The notes: generated from the sequence alone by a model not told the origin. A DNA stretch of 64,000 nucleotides from Heliocidaris tuberculata (GCA_025618425.1 CM046847.1:7925033-7989032); one strand, 5' to 3'; numbered from the stretch's first letter, positions 1-11,935 are shown. Numbers and translations are program-made.

Positions 1-3000
1 GATTTCATCAATCTGATTAAGGAACAAATTAAGGAATTTAAGGTAATTCATAAAGACTCTCAATGTGATGATAATATACTATGGGATTCCTTGAAATGTT
101 TCATCACTGGGGTCGCTATTGAATACTCTGCACGAAAGAAAAGGGAAAGGAATAAAGAAAGAAATAAATTACTGGAAGGCATTGACAAGATCAAATCTCA
201 TCTATCTAATAATCCAGCCGTACCTGATGACCCTTTGTTTTCACAGCTAGATGAAATGGAAGACAAACTGAATAAACTTTATGATTTTGAAACAAAAGGA
301 TTAATAATTAGATCTAGGGTAAGATGGCTAGAAGAAGGCGAAAAAAGTAGTAAATATTTTTGTAACCTGGAAAATAGGTCTTGGCAAAAGAAAAATATTA
401 ATAAACTCAAAGATAATGCCGGTAATTTGATTACAGACTCTAAAGATATTTTGAATAATATACATGAATTTTACAGCAAATTATATTCTATTCCCCAAAA
501 TTCATTAGATAATAAGGCTCATGAAGCATACTTGAATAATATCACCATACCTCAATTGCATGAGGATGATAAACAGTTTTTGGAGGCCCCTCTTTCCAAA
601 AGTGAATTGTTCAATGTGATCAAATCCATGAAGATGAATAAAACTCCAGGGTTAGATGGACTACCGGTTGAGTTTTATATCGTGTTTTGGTCAGACATTT
701 GTGATATGCTTCTAAATTCCTTTAATTTCTCTCTGCATAATGGTTCTATGTCGGCATCCCAAAGGAACGGTATAATTACTCTTCTCCCCAAGAAAGATAA
801 AGACCCCTTGTTTATTAAAAATTACAGACCTATTACCCTTTTGACCACTGATTATAAAATTTTAGCCAAATGCATTGCCAACCGCTTGAAACGCTGCCTA
901 CATTACCTTATTCATGTTGACCAATCTGGTTTTTTGCAAGGGAGAAATATTGGTCATAATATCCGTTTTATTTTAGATATCATTGAGTATACTCAATCTA
1001 ATGACACTCCTGGTTCGATCGTTTTACTTGATATCGAGAAGGCCTTTGATAGCGTCTCCCATAATTTTTTATTTCAAACCCTAGAAAAATTCAATTTTGG
1101 TAATAAATTTATCGATTCTATTAAAACCTTGTATTCTGCTCGTCAGAGCTATGTTATTAATAATGGTTTTTTATCTAATAGCATCTCTATGAAAAGAGGA
1201 ATATTTCAAGGTTGCCCAATCTCACCCTATCTCTTTCTTTTTGTTATCGAGATTATGGCACTCTCTATTCGTCAAAATGACCTAATAAGAGGCATTCCTT
1301 TTGAGGATGAAGAGGCTAAAATCAGTATGTTCGCTGATGATTCTGTTTGTTTTACGGATGGGTCCAACAATTCCTTTTCTCAATTATTTGAATCATTATC
1401 AACATTTGGTCAACACTCTGGGTGTAAGCTTAATTTCAGTAAAACAGAAGCTATATGGATTGGTTCAAAAAAAGGGTGTTTGGATTTTCCTTTCTCAAAT
1501 CTTGGTTTAACTTGGCAAAGATCTGAATTTAAATGCTTGGGAGTTACTTTTTCCTTGAATACTGATCGGATTTTTGATCTAAACTATAAAGTTAAATTAA
1601 AAAGAATTGAGCAAACTGTAAATTGTTGGCGTATGAGAAATCTTTCTCTAATTGGTAAAGTATGTGTCATAAAAGCATTGGTATTACCACAGCTGATATT
1701 TCTATTTTCTGTGCTCTGTATTAAAATTCCTCATTCATTTTTCAAAGAGTTGAATAGAATTTTTTAAAAATTCATTTGGAACGGTGGAAAGGACAGAGTC
1801 CAGAGGAGAATAATGTGTAATAACTATACTGAATGTGGCTTAAAAATGATTGATCCTTTAACTTTTGCTAATGCCCAAAAGATGGTTTGGGTGAAAAATC
1901 TCCTAGATGTGAATTATATTGCCCCTTGGCAATGTATTGAACTTTCTTTCTTACAAAAATTTAATGATGATGTTTCTTTTTTATGGAATTCCTTTGCTCC
2001 AGAAAATATCCTCAAATCGCTTGGTAATAGTCAACTTGCTGAATCTCTTCGTGCTTGGTATTTATTCAGAGAAGAAGCTACTGTTGAATTTTATGGCCAT
2101 AAATATTCAGAATTAAGTGCTTGTCAGTGTCTGTGGTTCAACAGGTGTATTCGTTCGAAATCTAAATCCTATTTTTTTTATGAATCATGGTATGATAATA
2201 ACATTTTGACTATTTCTGATTTGTTTAACCCTCCATTTCCAGGTCATAAAATTTTTGAAGAATTAGTTTTAGATTTTGGTATCTCATCTGGTGATAGAAA
2301 GAAATTCAACTTTTTAATGAAAAATATACCTGAAAAATGGATTAATAATGTTGATGTAGATATATTTGGGGTTCATATAACTGTTGTTCAAAAGCTCTTG
2401 AGTATGAAGAAAGTCCCAAAGAATACATACAACATTCTCATTGGCTCTGTAACTCCTGAAAAGAGATACTTATATTGGTCTGATAATGTACATGTATCCG
2501 TTTCCCCAGACTGGGAGAAAGTACACATTTCAAATTTTTCTTGTACTATTGACACAAAACTGAGATCCTTTTATTTTAAGATTTTTCATAAGGCCATTGC
2601 CTTAAATGATTTTCTTTTTAAGATCAAAAGAAGAGATTCTCCCAAATGCTCACTGTGTAATATACAGTGTATAGTAAAGATGAAACAATGGTTCATTTGT
2701 TTTGTGAGTGTGATATGGTGGTGTCAATCTGGCAAGATCTTTTGGATGTAATTTCTCAGAAATGCAAGAATCTTATCACTGTAACTAATTTTGAAAAATT
2801 ATTTGGTATTTGTGGTGATAAGTTTATAACTTACTTGTTTTTGCTTTTGAAATATTATATTTACACCTGTAAGTTTAAAAACCTCCCCAATTTTGTTGCA
2901 TTCAAAGGCTTTGTCAAGAAACAGAGAGAAATTGAGTATTTCTCAGCAAAAAAACGAAACAAACTTCCAGTTCACTTTAAAAAATGGCGTTTTCAATTAT

Positions 3001-3002
3001 GA
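1..3002 (+). pseudogene. L1/Tx1-like LINE ORF2, reverse transcriptase, broken
   Basis: Remnant of a non-LTR retrotransposon polyprotein. Frame 1 is open from base 1, so the upstream endonuclease part lies outside the window. The reverse transcriptase shows the PGLDGLPVEFY block near 645-680, a DIEKAFDSV block near 1030, GCPISPYLF near 1213 and the catalytic FADDS box at 1330-1344. An in-frame TAA at 1765-1767 interrupts a typical post-RT stretch that resumes in the same frame (KFIWNGGK). Near 2655-2670 the frame shifts from 1 to 3, and the C-terminal zinc-binding knuckle (CSLC, then HLFCEC) continues to the TGA at 3000-3002. The PGLDGLPVEFY form and the C-terminal knuckle fit the L1/Tx1 group. 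Only two disabling changes suggest a fairly young copy. Family assignment is from motifs, not a search. Confidence 0.9.
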
Positions 3003-3936
3003 TGTGCACTGTTTCCCGCTCTAAAAACGTACTACTTGTATTTGTAATGTTTTTATTGTATTCAGTTAACTTTTCACATATTGATATGCATCTAACACAT
3101 GTATTTCCTTTTTTTTGGGGGGGGGGGGTGCTTGTTCGCTCTTTCCTGGTTTATTCCTGTAACCTTCGACATGTACTTCATCTTCAACATACAAGCCTTT
3201 GTTGGAATTAATAAGGAATGGTAGATTTCTGTATCTCATATTTATCTGCAGGCTTGCAATTGTCAATCCCTGTTATGATTTTTTTTTCTTTCTTTCTTTA
3301 AATCCCTAGCCAAATGTTAGACAGGATTGTTTTATCACTATATGGTATGCCATTTATGCCTGCTACTTGTAATTGTCAAAGTAAAGCACATTCTTTCTAT
3401 TATTCTGCCTAATATGCATATTCATATACTTCAAGGGCACACCTCCGAGATTTTAGTTTTGACCTTTGGACCCATTTAGGGCTGTAGCATCAATGATCAT
3501 TGCTCGTATGCCTTTATTTTCGGATGTATTGCACCATACTATAGGTCCATGATCTTACAATATCATGGTGTGATTGGATTGGGGGTTCGAGTGGTGGAGC
3601 GATTATCTGTATGACTGTGGGAGAGAGAGGGAAAGAGGGGGAAGAAAAGAAGGAGACAGAGAGAGAAAGAAAAAGAGTGTCAGAGAGAGAGAAAGAGAGA
3701 GAGTGAGGGGGGGGGGGGTGGTTGACGGGTGTTTACGGCGTTTATAAGGGGCAGTTAATCTCCCCGTCCCTAGGCTTTGCCTAATCCAATCTTTTTATCG
3801 CTGTTTTGGTGCCGTACCTGCGTTTGCACGTTTCTAGAAGAGCCATTCTTGGGTCGAGCCTTGGACTCGCCTTCTTCATCTCGGAGCTTCGCCTTTGAAT
3901 AATGTATATATGTCTTACCTTTGTAATGTGAAACTC

Positions 3937-3969
<33 letters not shown>

Positions 3970-4079
3970 CCTCTTAAAATTTATTTTCTATTCTCTGTGT
4001 TATTGTAACTTGATCATGTTAATCATTTGTATTTATTATGATTTTTTATGACTTTACTAATAAAAACAGAATTATAAAA
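3003..4079 (+). mobile_element. 3' UTR and tail of the LINE
   Basis: Non-coding stretch directly downstream of the ORF2 stop. It contains G-runs (3117-3128, 3709-3718), a GA-rich purine block (3620-3710) and a long T-run (3942-3969). It ends in an A-rich tail containing AATAAA-like sequence near 4059-4079. The exact 3' end is inferred from the tail and from the start of an unrelated repeat at about 4080. Confidence 0.55.
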
Positions 4080-4540
4080 AACTTATCTAACATAGCCACA
4101 TACTACTCTCCTTTTATCATAAGACACATGTACGAGATTATTTAACATTCCATTCACGATTTCGAACAAATTTTAGTGTAAATATCTGTAAGAAACGCTT
4201 GGTAACGGCTTTTCACTGCCTCACGCTAAGACCATATCCACCCGAAGGTTCCCCGCACAATAAACCTAGCGCTTCGCACTATGTGTAGCGTATTCTATAC
4301 ACACAGCAATCCTAATGTGAGTAGTGTGTGTGGCCGTTGTTTGAATTTACATCCCCTCTTTTTTGGGCCAGGGATTTTTATTACTTTTCACCTCTCATTC
4401 AGTAAATATTTCACTTGAGGAGGAAGAAACTTCACAGAATCTTAGTTATGTTAGTACCCTGCTTTTTATTAAGTAAAATCAAAGAAATCTCACGAAAAGT
4501 TTTGAGGGCCTCCCAAAACTATCTGTTACCTTTAATTAGA
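4080..4540. repeat. Interspersed repeat, inverted copy at 34.72-35.18 kb
   Basis: About 460 bp that reappears in reverse complement at roughly 34722-35182. Shared blocks include GGTTCCCCGCACAATAAACC near 4247, CTCATTCAGTAAATATTTCAC near 4394 and CCCAAAACTATCTGTTACC near 4513. No open reading frame is evident. The second copy lies inside a TIR element in an intron of the receptor gene, so this is a mobile sequence that inserted at least twice. Class unknown. Confidence 0.75.
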
Positions 4541-4806
4541 ATTTTCTACCTTCTACTACAACATTCATGAAGGTTTGGAACTTTTTTGTAAGTTCCACAT
4601 ACTTCTAGTTGTAACAAACAAAAGAAGGGGATTCCAATGAGCTATTTATAGACTCATTTCAATGTTTCACTCTTACTAAGAAGTTCATGCAAAGGTCAGG
4701 TAAACAACATGTTCTAGCATGTAATTGCATTGTTAGCATACAGTACATCAGACATAATGTAATGATCTAGAATGATCTTCCTCTACTGGATGTGCATTAT
4801 TTAATC
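4531..4806. repeat. Interspersed repeat, direct copy at 20.65-20.94 kb
   Basis: Direct copy of 20652-20940, starting at TTAATTAGAATTTTCTACC and running to GGATGTGCATTATTTAAT. Similarity is high with a few small indels. It abuts the preceding repeat with almost no gap. That may mean both belong to one larger composite element of which the copies at 20.6 and 34.7 kb are different fragments. Confidence 0.7.
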
Positions 4807-4952
4807 TGCAATTAATGATTCTTTCACTGTTACAGAGTACACTGACTTTTACATCTGAATAATGATTTCTCTTCTAGAAATTACTATGTTCACAAATACA
4901 TAAAGAAAACTGGAAAATAATTTCCTTCCAGAGGATTCTTCAATTACATAAC

Positions 4953-5155
4953 AAGAAGAAGAAGAAGAAGAAGAAGAAGAAGAAGAAGAAGAAGAAGAAG
5001 AAGAAGAAGAAGAAGAAGAAGAAGAAGAAGAAGAAGAAGAAGAAGAAGAAGAAGAAGAAGAAGAAGAAGAAGAAGAAGAAGAAGAAGAAGAAGAAGAAGA
5101 AGAAGAAGAAGAAGAAGAAGAAGAAGAAGAAGAAAAAGAAAGAAGGAGAAGAAAA
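4953..5155. repeat. (AAG)n microsatellite
   Basis: About 180 bp of nearly pure GAA/AAG trinucleotide repeat, degenerating after 5133. It produces long artificial poly-Ser, poly-Phe and poly-Leu reading frames on the minus strand that should not be taken as genes. Confidence 0.97.
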
Positions 5156-6639
5156 ATTGTAAAGGCAGGACAGCGTAACACGAACAAAGTCTGCGTGACC
5201 ACCTGTACGATCCAGCATGACATGAATATTCATACATACATGTTGGGTCCAGTGGAGGTGATTGTTTGGTTTGCAAAAACGGTGCGAGTTCCGGGGAGGT
5301 GGAAATGGTTGGTTTGTCTAGTAGTCAGGTTCACTATGTATTTTTGTTCAAAATTTTTTGGAGATTAGCAAAACTATACACTTTTGGAATCGGTAGAACA
5401 TGGGGAATCCAAAAATTTATGTTGGCATTTGCACGAAACCCTGACCGAGCAGCCATTTTGGATTTTCAAAATGGCCGCCATATGTAACTAGTATTGAACA
5501 CTTTTGAAGATATTTTTGTAACAGAACCTCATTCTATCATTTTTGTGGTAGCATATTAAAGGGCATTAATTCTTTACAACATGATACCACATTCGCTGGG
5601 TTTGGTGATGATTTTTATAGCAATTTTGGGCCGAAAATGTGATATTTATCATTTTTCCCCCAAAAAATATGAACTACTTTAAAATACATATTTCTCCATA
5701 ATTTCAAAAGTTCATTTCACTAATGACTTTGAAATTTATACAGAAAAGCATCCATATAGGGTCAATATCATATGAAAATTACAAGTCATAGTACTCTAAA
5801 GTTAACACTTTGATATTTGCTAAAACAAAGAAATAATGCCAAGGGCTGCCTTGGTATACAGGTTTACTTTGTATTCTTATTCAGAAGTTTTGGAGATTAG
5901 CAAAACTATACATTTTCGGAACTGTTGTTGGCATTTTCACAAACACCGTCATGGTGGCCATTTTGGATTTTCAAAATCATTATGGCCGCCATAAAATACA
6001 TAATTTGCCTTATCTCGGCTTCTTTTAATGGTATAAACGTAATGAAATGTGCCAACCCTACTATTTCTGGGTGCAGAAAACAAATGGTGGCATCACTAGA
6101 CATCTTCTTCCAACGCTTCCTCGCATATGGAGGCCATTTTGGATTTTCAAAAAGGCTTACGTGTAATATTGCCTTATCTCTGCTTCTGGTCAGCCTAGGA
6201 ACTTAGCAAAAATATGCTAATCCTTCGTTTTCTTGGTTGATAAAACAATTGGTGACATAATAAGACTTCTGATCTTAATGCGTCATTGCACACGGCGGCC
6301 ATTTTGTATTTCAAAAATGGTATATATATTCCAGTCAACCTAGCAACTTAACAGAATATGCTAGTACTGTGTTTCCTGGGTCAAGAAAATCATTAGTGAC
6401 ATAATTAAACTTCCACTGACAACGCTTCATTGGACATAATGGCCATTTTTAATTTTCAAAGTGGCCACCACAATACTTTTTTGCCCTACGTCGGCTTCTT
6501 TTCAACGTAGAAACTGAATGAAATATGCTAATCCTACGTTTCTTGGGTCGAGAAAACAATCTGTGACATTACCAGACTTCTACTCCCAACGCTTCATCGC
6601 ATATGGCGGCCATTTTGGATTTTCAAATTGGCCGCCATG

Positions 6640-6680
<41 letters not shown>

Positions 6681-6682
<2 letters not shown>

Positions 6683-7063
6683 GTGAGAAATCAATTGAAT
6701 TGAATGAGAGAAATAATTTGCGTAGCTAAATTCATTGTTCCTCCTTACTATCTTCCTTTTTGTGGAAATAACTGCAGGGTTTGCAAAAACTGTCTCCGCC
6801 GGGAGTCGAACCCGGGTCTTTGGCACTGTACGCCAAACGCCTTAACCACTAGACCACGGAGGCGGGTTGAGTGGTATTCGGCTACACCAGGTACAAACAC
6901 CGACAGGCAGCCCTTGCAACCCTTCGCAGTTAATTTATTCCTTTTCTTTGAGGGACAGGGGAGTACTGAACAATGAAAAGCCGCATGCCTAGCTAGATCC
7001 ATGGCGGATTATTTCTCTCATTCAATTCAATTCAATTCAATTCAATTGATTTCTCACATTATG
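6681..7063. mobile_element. TIR element carrying a tRNA-like gene
   Basis: Left end AATGTGAGAAATCAATTGAA (6681) and right end TTCAATTGATTTCTCACATT (ending about 7061) are inverted repeats. They extend through GAATGAGAGAAATAAT on the left and ATTATTTCTCTCATTC on the right. The right arm contains extra ATTCA repeats. TA repeats flank both sides (6641-6680 and 7118-7170), consistent with insertion into TA-rich DNA. A tRNA-like cloverleaf lies inside at 6792-6863 on the minus strand. Confidence 0.65.
6792..6863 (-). tRNA. tRNA-like cloverleaf (possible pseudogene or SINE head)
   Basis: Read on the minus strand, acceptor GCCTCCG pairs with CGGAGAC apart from one mismatch. The D-arm is GTCTAGTGGTTAAGGC (A-box), the anticodon stem TTGGC/GCCAA is perfect and the T-arm CCGGG-TTCGACT-CCCGG is perfect (B-box). 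The 7-base anticodon loop GTACAGT would give anticodon ACA, which is not a usual eukaryotic tRNA-Cys anticodon, and the 26/27 spacing is one base off. A SINE-like or mobile tRNA-derived copy is more likely than a working tRNA. Confidence 0.5.
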
Positions 7064-7118
7064 TAAATTTACCCACGAGAGTTGCCAATGCTATAGTATT
7101 AGAACAAATTTCTCACAC

Positions 7119-7171
<53 letters not shown>

Positions 7172-7439
7172 TGCCCTATCTCTGCTTCAAGGCAACCTAG
7201 AAACTTATTGGAATATTCTAGTACTATGTTTCCAGTGTTAGGAAAAAATTGGTGACGTCATTAGACTTCCCATCTCAACGCTTCATGTGGCTTCTATCTT
7301 GGATTTTCAAAATGACCGACATAAAATGCATACTTTTCCCTTTCTCTACGTATGATCAACATAAAAACTACATGAAATATGATAAGCTTATGTTTCCTTG
7401 ATAAGGGAAATCTTTGGTGCTATCACAAACATATAATCC

Positions 7440-9180
7440 TAAGTCTTCCTTCACTTTAAGCCTTGGGGGCGGCTAGGGGCCCTCAGATAAATTTCATTGC
7501 GTCTCTAAACTGAAACAGTGCCACGTTCTGGCTTTTGTCCTTGAAGTCTTGCACATATTTTGACACCAAGTTTAGAAAAATTATACAGTCATGTTATATT
7601 TTGGTTTCTAATTTTTTAGTCTTCAGGCAAGTATTTATATTTTTGTACAATTTGAATTTGAATTTTTTAGTCTTCAGGCAAGTATTTATATTTTTGTACA
7701 ATTTGAAAGAAGAAGTTTATTTGATTTTATTTTTTTGTAGATCATTTGTAATTTATTCTTTTTTATTATCCCTTCTCTATCTGAATGTTGATTTAAAAAA
7801 AAGACCCTATAATAACAGACCTAAAAAGCAAGAAATATGGTTGAAAAACAATAGAATGCACATGAAATAAAATCACTTTTGATGACTTTTGTTTTTCAGT
7901 CTACGAACTTTCCCATCGACTATCATCACTGGTCAACTACCCCCCCCCCCGGATAACTACCCCCTGAATTAAATTCCAAGTGCAGTTCCTTAGCTTTAAT
8001 TAGCTTCTTATTGCAACCTACTAATCAATTATACTGTATCAAACTAGAGATAGACTTCCTGTTCTAATATGTCGACCAGCATGTGCAAACTAAATAAATG
8101 TATTTTACAGTACAACAAATTATTACATACTTTACTTGGCCCAAAATAGTCTCAAAACGTCACCTAGGTTTAGAAGGATCTTTCGTGGCAAAAGATATTT
8201 TCAATGCTAAAATGAAGAAAGTCAAAATGTAGAGTGGCGTGAAAAGCGCTGATTGAGACGATGAACTTTGACTACAAAGGGGGGGGGGGGGGGGCTAACG
8301 CCTCTTGCCCGAATGTAAACTTTACTTTCAGCCCCTAGCCCCCACTCCTCCCCATCTCGTAAGACTATGCTCGTTTTAATCTTGAAAGTGCTTGGAAATG
8401 TTAAAGGGGGACCCAATTTTGGGGATCATCCAGACTTGGATTGAAGTTAAAGACTGTTTGGTATCAATGTTCAGGGGACCTCTGTACAACTGAGGGGGGG
8501 GGGGGGGGGGGGTGCGGGCGCAAGTTTTGAACCCCACCACCAAGTATCTACATGTTTTAGAGTGAAAATCTTGTCTATCACATATTATTTCACGGATGGT
8601 CTGAGCTTCATTCTTCCAAAAATACTTGTAGGTATTGTTTTAAGTTAAACTTTAGAGGGGAAGGGGCGGGAAGAAGGGTAAGGCATTGGCAGATATTTTT
8701 CAAGTAACCATGAGATTTTAAATGATTTGTCAAGGCTCACTGATTTTCTTACCATTATACAAAGTACTTTATGAATATTACTTTGTACCAATTTGTCTCG
8801 TTTTAAAAGCAGAAACGGGGAGGAGAGGGCATGGACATGTAGGGGGTGAAGTTCTGTACCCTATCATCTAGTATATACGTGTGTTAAAGTGTGAATCATG
8901 ATTATCACTTGAAACCAGGTTTCCTCATATAAATTATTGGACAGTTAGCCTTAATTTGTTTCTGAACACACATCATCGGTTATTAGGCACAGTTGTATCA
9001 TAGCAACGGGAACGAATAAACAATTTTATATCACTAAAATATGATCGTACTGAATCATCTAACATCACACTTCCTATAAAAATATTCATCTGCATGACAA
9101 TAGCATGTACTGCTGATATAATCCATTTCACGTCTCCAAATGTTACCATTGTAAGGGAGAAGGCAGCACTTAGTAACTAA
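7440..9180. other. Interior of the long-TIR element, no gene seen
   Basis: AT-rich sequence with a 60 bp tandem duplication (TTTTTTAGTCTTCAGGCAAG at about 7610 and 7664) and poly-G/poly-C runs at 7941, 8280 and 8497. Open frames here are short and low in complexity. Confidence 0.6.
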
Positions 9181-10110
9181 TTTTGTTATCGATTCTCTAC
9201 TTTAGTTAATATCAAAGTGTCAACTTTAGAGCGCTGTAAATTTTTTGTTTGATAAGCAATGAACTTGTAATTTGTATATGATATTAACCGTACATATGGA
9301 CAGTTTTCTAAAAAGTTTGAATTAACTAGTGAAAATAACTTTTGAAATAATGAGAAATACGTATTTTAAAGAAATTCCTATTTGTGAAAAAATTATGCAA
9401 ACAATCACATTCTTGGCCAAGAAGTGTATTGCAAATCATCACCAAACCCATTAATGTGGTATCATGTTGTAGAAAATTTAATGCCCTTTAATATGATGAT
9501 ACATACATGGTAAGATGATGTTCTGTCAAAAAAATATCTTCAAATTTGTTCAATACGAGTTACACAGAGCGGCCATTTTGGATTTTCAAAGTGGTCGCTC
9601 TTTGTAACTCGTATTGATTTGTGCAAATGCCATTTTTGAATTTTCCATGTTCTAACGATTATGAAAATGTACAGTTTTGCTAATCTCCAAAAATTTGTAA
9701 CGCAAGCCCATTTTCATACAGAGTGAACCAGGCTATAGTTGGATCAAGGCGGTACTTGGTTGGATAGGAATGTATATCATTGCTGCGTTGAAATATGGGG
9801 ACGAAAGCATTTGGTAAATTACCTTTCGACAGATCGTACATAAATATTCCAAGATTAATTCAGATATCTTAAGAATATTACAATTATAGAAAAGCTCATT
9901 TGTATGTGCACAAAATCAAACATTATATATGTAAAATTCTTAGCACCCGTTTTTGTACAACATTAATTTTGTGCATTTGGGTTATGGAGCTGTATAACTG
10001 GAACAGACATTTGTTTAATTTTTTCTATCAGTTTTATGTGATTGAATATCGTAATGCATATAGATTCAAACATACTATCTTAAAATAGTTGATTCAAAAT
10101 TATTTTTAGA

Positions 10111-10180
10111 GGTGTCGTAGTCGAGTGGTTAAATCAATTGACTGGGGATGTGCGAACCTGGTACGGCACTTATCATGCTT
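10111..10180 (+). repeat. tRNA-like 5' fragment (SINE remnant)
   Basis: GGTGTCGTAGTCGAGTGGTTAA resembles the acceptor and D-arm (A-box) of class II tRNAs. The rest of the cloverleaf is degenerate and no clean B-box follows. Probably a decayed tRNA-derived SINE. Confidence 0.3.
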
Positions 10181-10197
10181 ATGTCTTTAAGGGCTGG

Positions 10198-10842
10198 CGT
10201 CCACTAGAGCGCCGACAACATTAGGAAGGGTTGCGGAAGCAAATTTTGTCATTTCGGCATTCGTTCCGCGTCAGACGTGGAAAAATTATACAAATTATTG
10301 TTTCCTGAGACATTATTAAGAATGTCAACACATTGACTGCAGTCAGTCCTAGGAGCGTCCTAGGAATCATTCAGGAATGTCCCGAAATGCCGCGGAAAAT
10401 GCTGATCGTGGCAGGACAGTGCGGACACATCTAGGATCACACCAGGAGTGGCAAAACTACGGACAAGGACAATCCTGAAACATTCTGCGTGGCTTCCGCT
10501 TGCCTTCGCGAAGCTTCCGGCACCGCGGAAGCTTTCAGGAACGTTTCCGGAGAATGCGGAAGTGTTAAAGAAAGGCAGGATGTCCTGACGATGTCCGGAC
10601 GACAATGCGGACAAGTTGCCGAAGGTGTCAGGAATTTCATTTCCGCGTCCAAATTTTGGTCGAGACCAAAATTTGGACGCGGAAATTTTGCTCTCTCCTG
10701 AAGGTGCGGAAACGCTGGGAAGTGTTCAGGAATGGTGAAGACAGTGAACGGAGCCTTTCAAGAATATGCGGAGAGCTTGCTGAATGAATGCGGAATGACT
10801 AGTCTTGCATTCCGCGTCTTGTCCGCGCCCTAGTGGACGCCT
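10198..10842. mobile_element. TIR element, GCGTCCACTAG termini
   Basis: Terminal inverted repeats GCGTCCACTAGAGCGC (about 10198) and GCGCCCTAGTGGACGC (about 10826-10841). The interior is rich in GCGGAA and TTCCGC words in both orientations and contains a near-perfect 46-bp palindrome at 10640-10685. No transposase frame. A hAT- or other MITE-like non-autonomous element. Confidence 0.7.
10640..10685. repeat. 22-bp perfect palindrome with 2-base loop
   Basis: The left arm 10640-10661 (TTTCCGCGTCCAAATTTTGG plus TC) and right arm 10664-10685 are exact reverse complements around GA. It lies inside the GCGTCCACTAG TIR element and could extrude as a cruciform. Confidence 0.95.
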
Positions 10843-11197
10843 AGTCTAAGCAAGGCATTTTTATATATACTGCTCCTCTCCACCTAGGTGTAAAGGTATA
10901 CCCGGTAGGATGCGAATGCCATTGTTGCTGGAATAGCATGTGCGCCGGTACAATGGTTGCCAAGTTGGAATTCTGCATGCCAAGTGGAGTGGAGAATGAA
11001 CACTAAAAGTGCAGATTGAATCGTAATTGAATCCAATAACGGGGTAATACTGTAAAGTGCTTTGATCAATTACCTAATTGGAAAGGCGTTATAAAAAACA
11101 GTAATGTTATTATCATTATCATCCTATACTGCATTATAATTTATCAAATAAATCTACAGCCGACATTTTGAGTAATCGTTTTAATTTTAATATCTTA

Positions 11198-11627
11198 AGG
11201 CCACCGCACACCTTACGGTCGGGCTGCGATTCGATTTGTGAAATAAATCGCTATGGCATTAAATATTGGCATTTTAGCAAATGAAATCTACCCTATTCAG
11301 GTTCTGAAAAGTAATATGAATACTAAACATAGGGTTTTGGTGAGCTGTCAGCTTTCTACAGGGAATAAGGGCAAAATTAGTTTCAAATCGTAGGCAGTCG
11401 TTCGATTTTTGTGACGTCACTACGACTCGGAGCCGATTTGGCCCTTCCACGGACTAGAAAACTCGGCAAAGGCCGTATTATCGATTGTACTATCTGTATG
11501 ACTCTTCAGACCCGCAATCAAAAATATTTTTCGTTTTTGAATGATTTGTTTTGAATGATTTGTCAAATGATACTACATTTTCTTTTGAAATCGGATCGCA
11601 GACCGATCGTAAGGTGTGCGGTGGCCT
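11198..11627. mobile_element. MITE with AGGCCACCGCACACCTTACG termini, TTA target site
   Basis: The left end AGGCCACCGCACACCTTACG is matched by CGTAAGGTGTGCGGTGGCCT at the right end. TTA occurs directly outside both ends (11195-11197 and 11628-11630), consistent with a target-site duplication. Interior inverted similarity continues (CGATTCGATTT against AAATCGGATCG). About 430 bp, no coding capacity. Confidence 0.8.
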
Positions 11628-11801
11628 TTATACATGTCTATGAATGTTTACATTCACAACTGATGTTGCTTAATTGATTCCAAAATACTTTCTTAATTTT
11701 AAGTCCTTAACAAGTGGATTTGAAAATAAGCTTATTCATTTGATTTGCGTTCTGACTCAAACTCAATCCTTCTGTTAAAATCTGCATTTAAAATCTGCAG
11801 A

Positions 11802-11935
11802 GGTGTTGTGGTCTACGGTGGATAAGTCCCCGGACTGTGAACCACAAGGTACAGGGTTCGAATCCCTGGCGCAGCACCAGTGTCTTTTGGCAGACATGTG
11901 CGCTATACAAGAACCCACTATCATTATTTAAGTTA
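11802..11935 (+). repeat. tRNA-derived SINE
   Basis: The head at 11802-11878 has acceptor GGTGTTG/CAGCACC, A-box-like TGGTCTACGGTGGATAAG and a perfect T-arm CAGGG-TTCGAAT-CCCTG. The anticodon stem does not pair well; the loop reads CTGTGAA, which would be a GTG (His) anticodon. It is followed by GCGCTATACAAGAACCCACTATCATTATT, a typical SINE tail. A mobile tRNA-like sequence rather than a functional gene. Confidence 0.6.

Larger units (their letters stand above)
5930..7430. repeat. Degenerate ~155 bp tandem repeat (CGGCCATTTTGGATTTTCAA motif)
   Basis: A motif GGCCATTTTGGATTTTCAA followed by a complementary GGCCGCCAT recurs near 5455, 5957, 6130, 6295, 6443, 6608 and 7283, and again in the right arm near 9572. 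Between copies run related blocks such as CTTGGGTCGAGAAAACAAT and CAACGCTTCATCGCATATGG. The local GGCCATTTTGGATTTTCAAAATGGCC core is itself an imperfect palindrome. The array is interrupted at 6641-7170 by TA repeats and the tRNA-bearing element. Confidence 0.75.
5300..9745. mobile_element. 4.4 kb element with ~530 bp inverted terminal arms
   Basis: The left arm (about 5300-5850) and right arm (about 9180-9745) are reverse complements over roughly 530 bp. Paired blocks: GGAGATTAGCAAAACTATAC at 5361 with its complement near 9670; CATATTAAAGGGCATTAA at 5551 with its complement near 9480; TCAGGTTCACTATGTA at 5326 with its complement near 9715. No transposase frame was found inside. The interior holds a degenerate tandem repeat (5930-7430), a nested tRNA-bearing element (6681-7063), and at 7500-9180 AT-rich DNA with poly-G runs. 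Probably a non-autonomous long-TIR transposon. Confidence 0.7.

Noticed and set aside
4849..5276. Long minus-strand frames of poly-Ser, poly-Phe and poly-Leu
   Set aside because: All are translations of the (AAG)n microsatellite.
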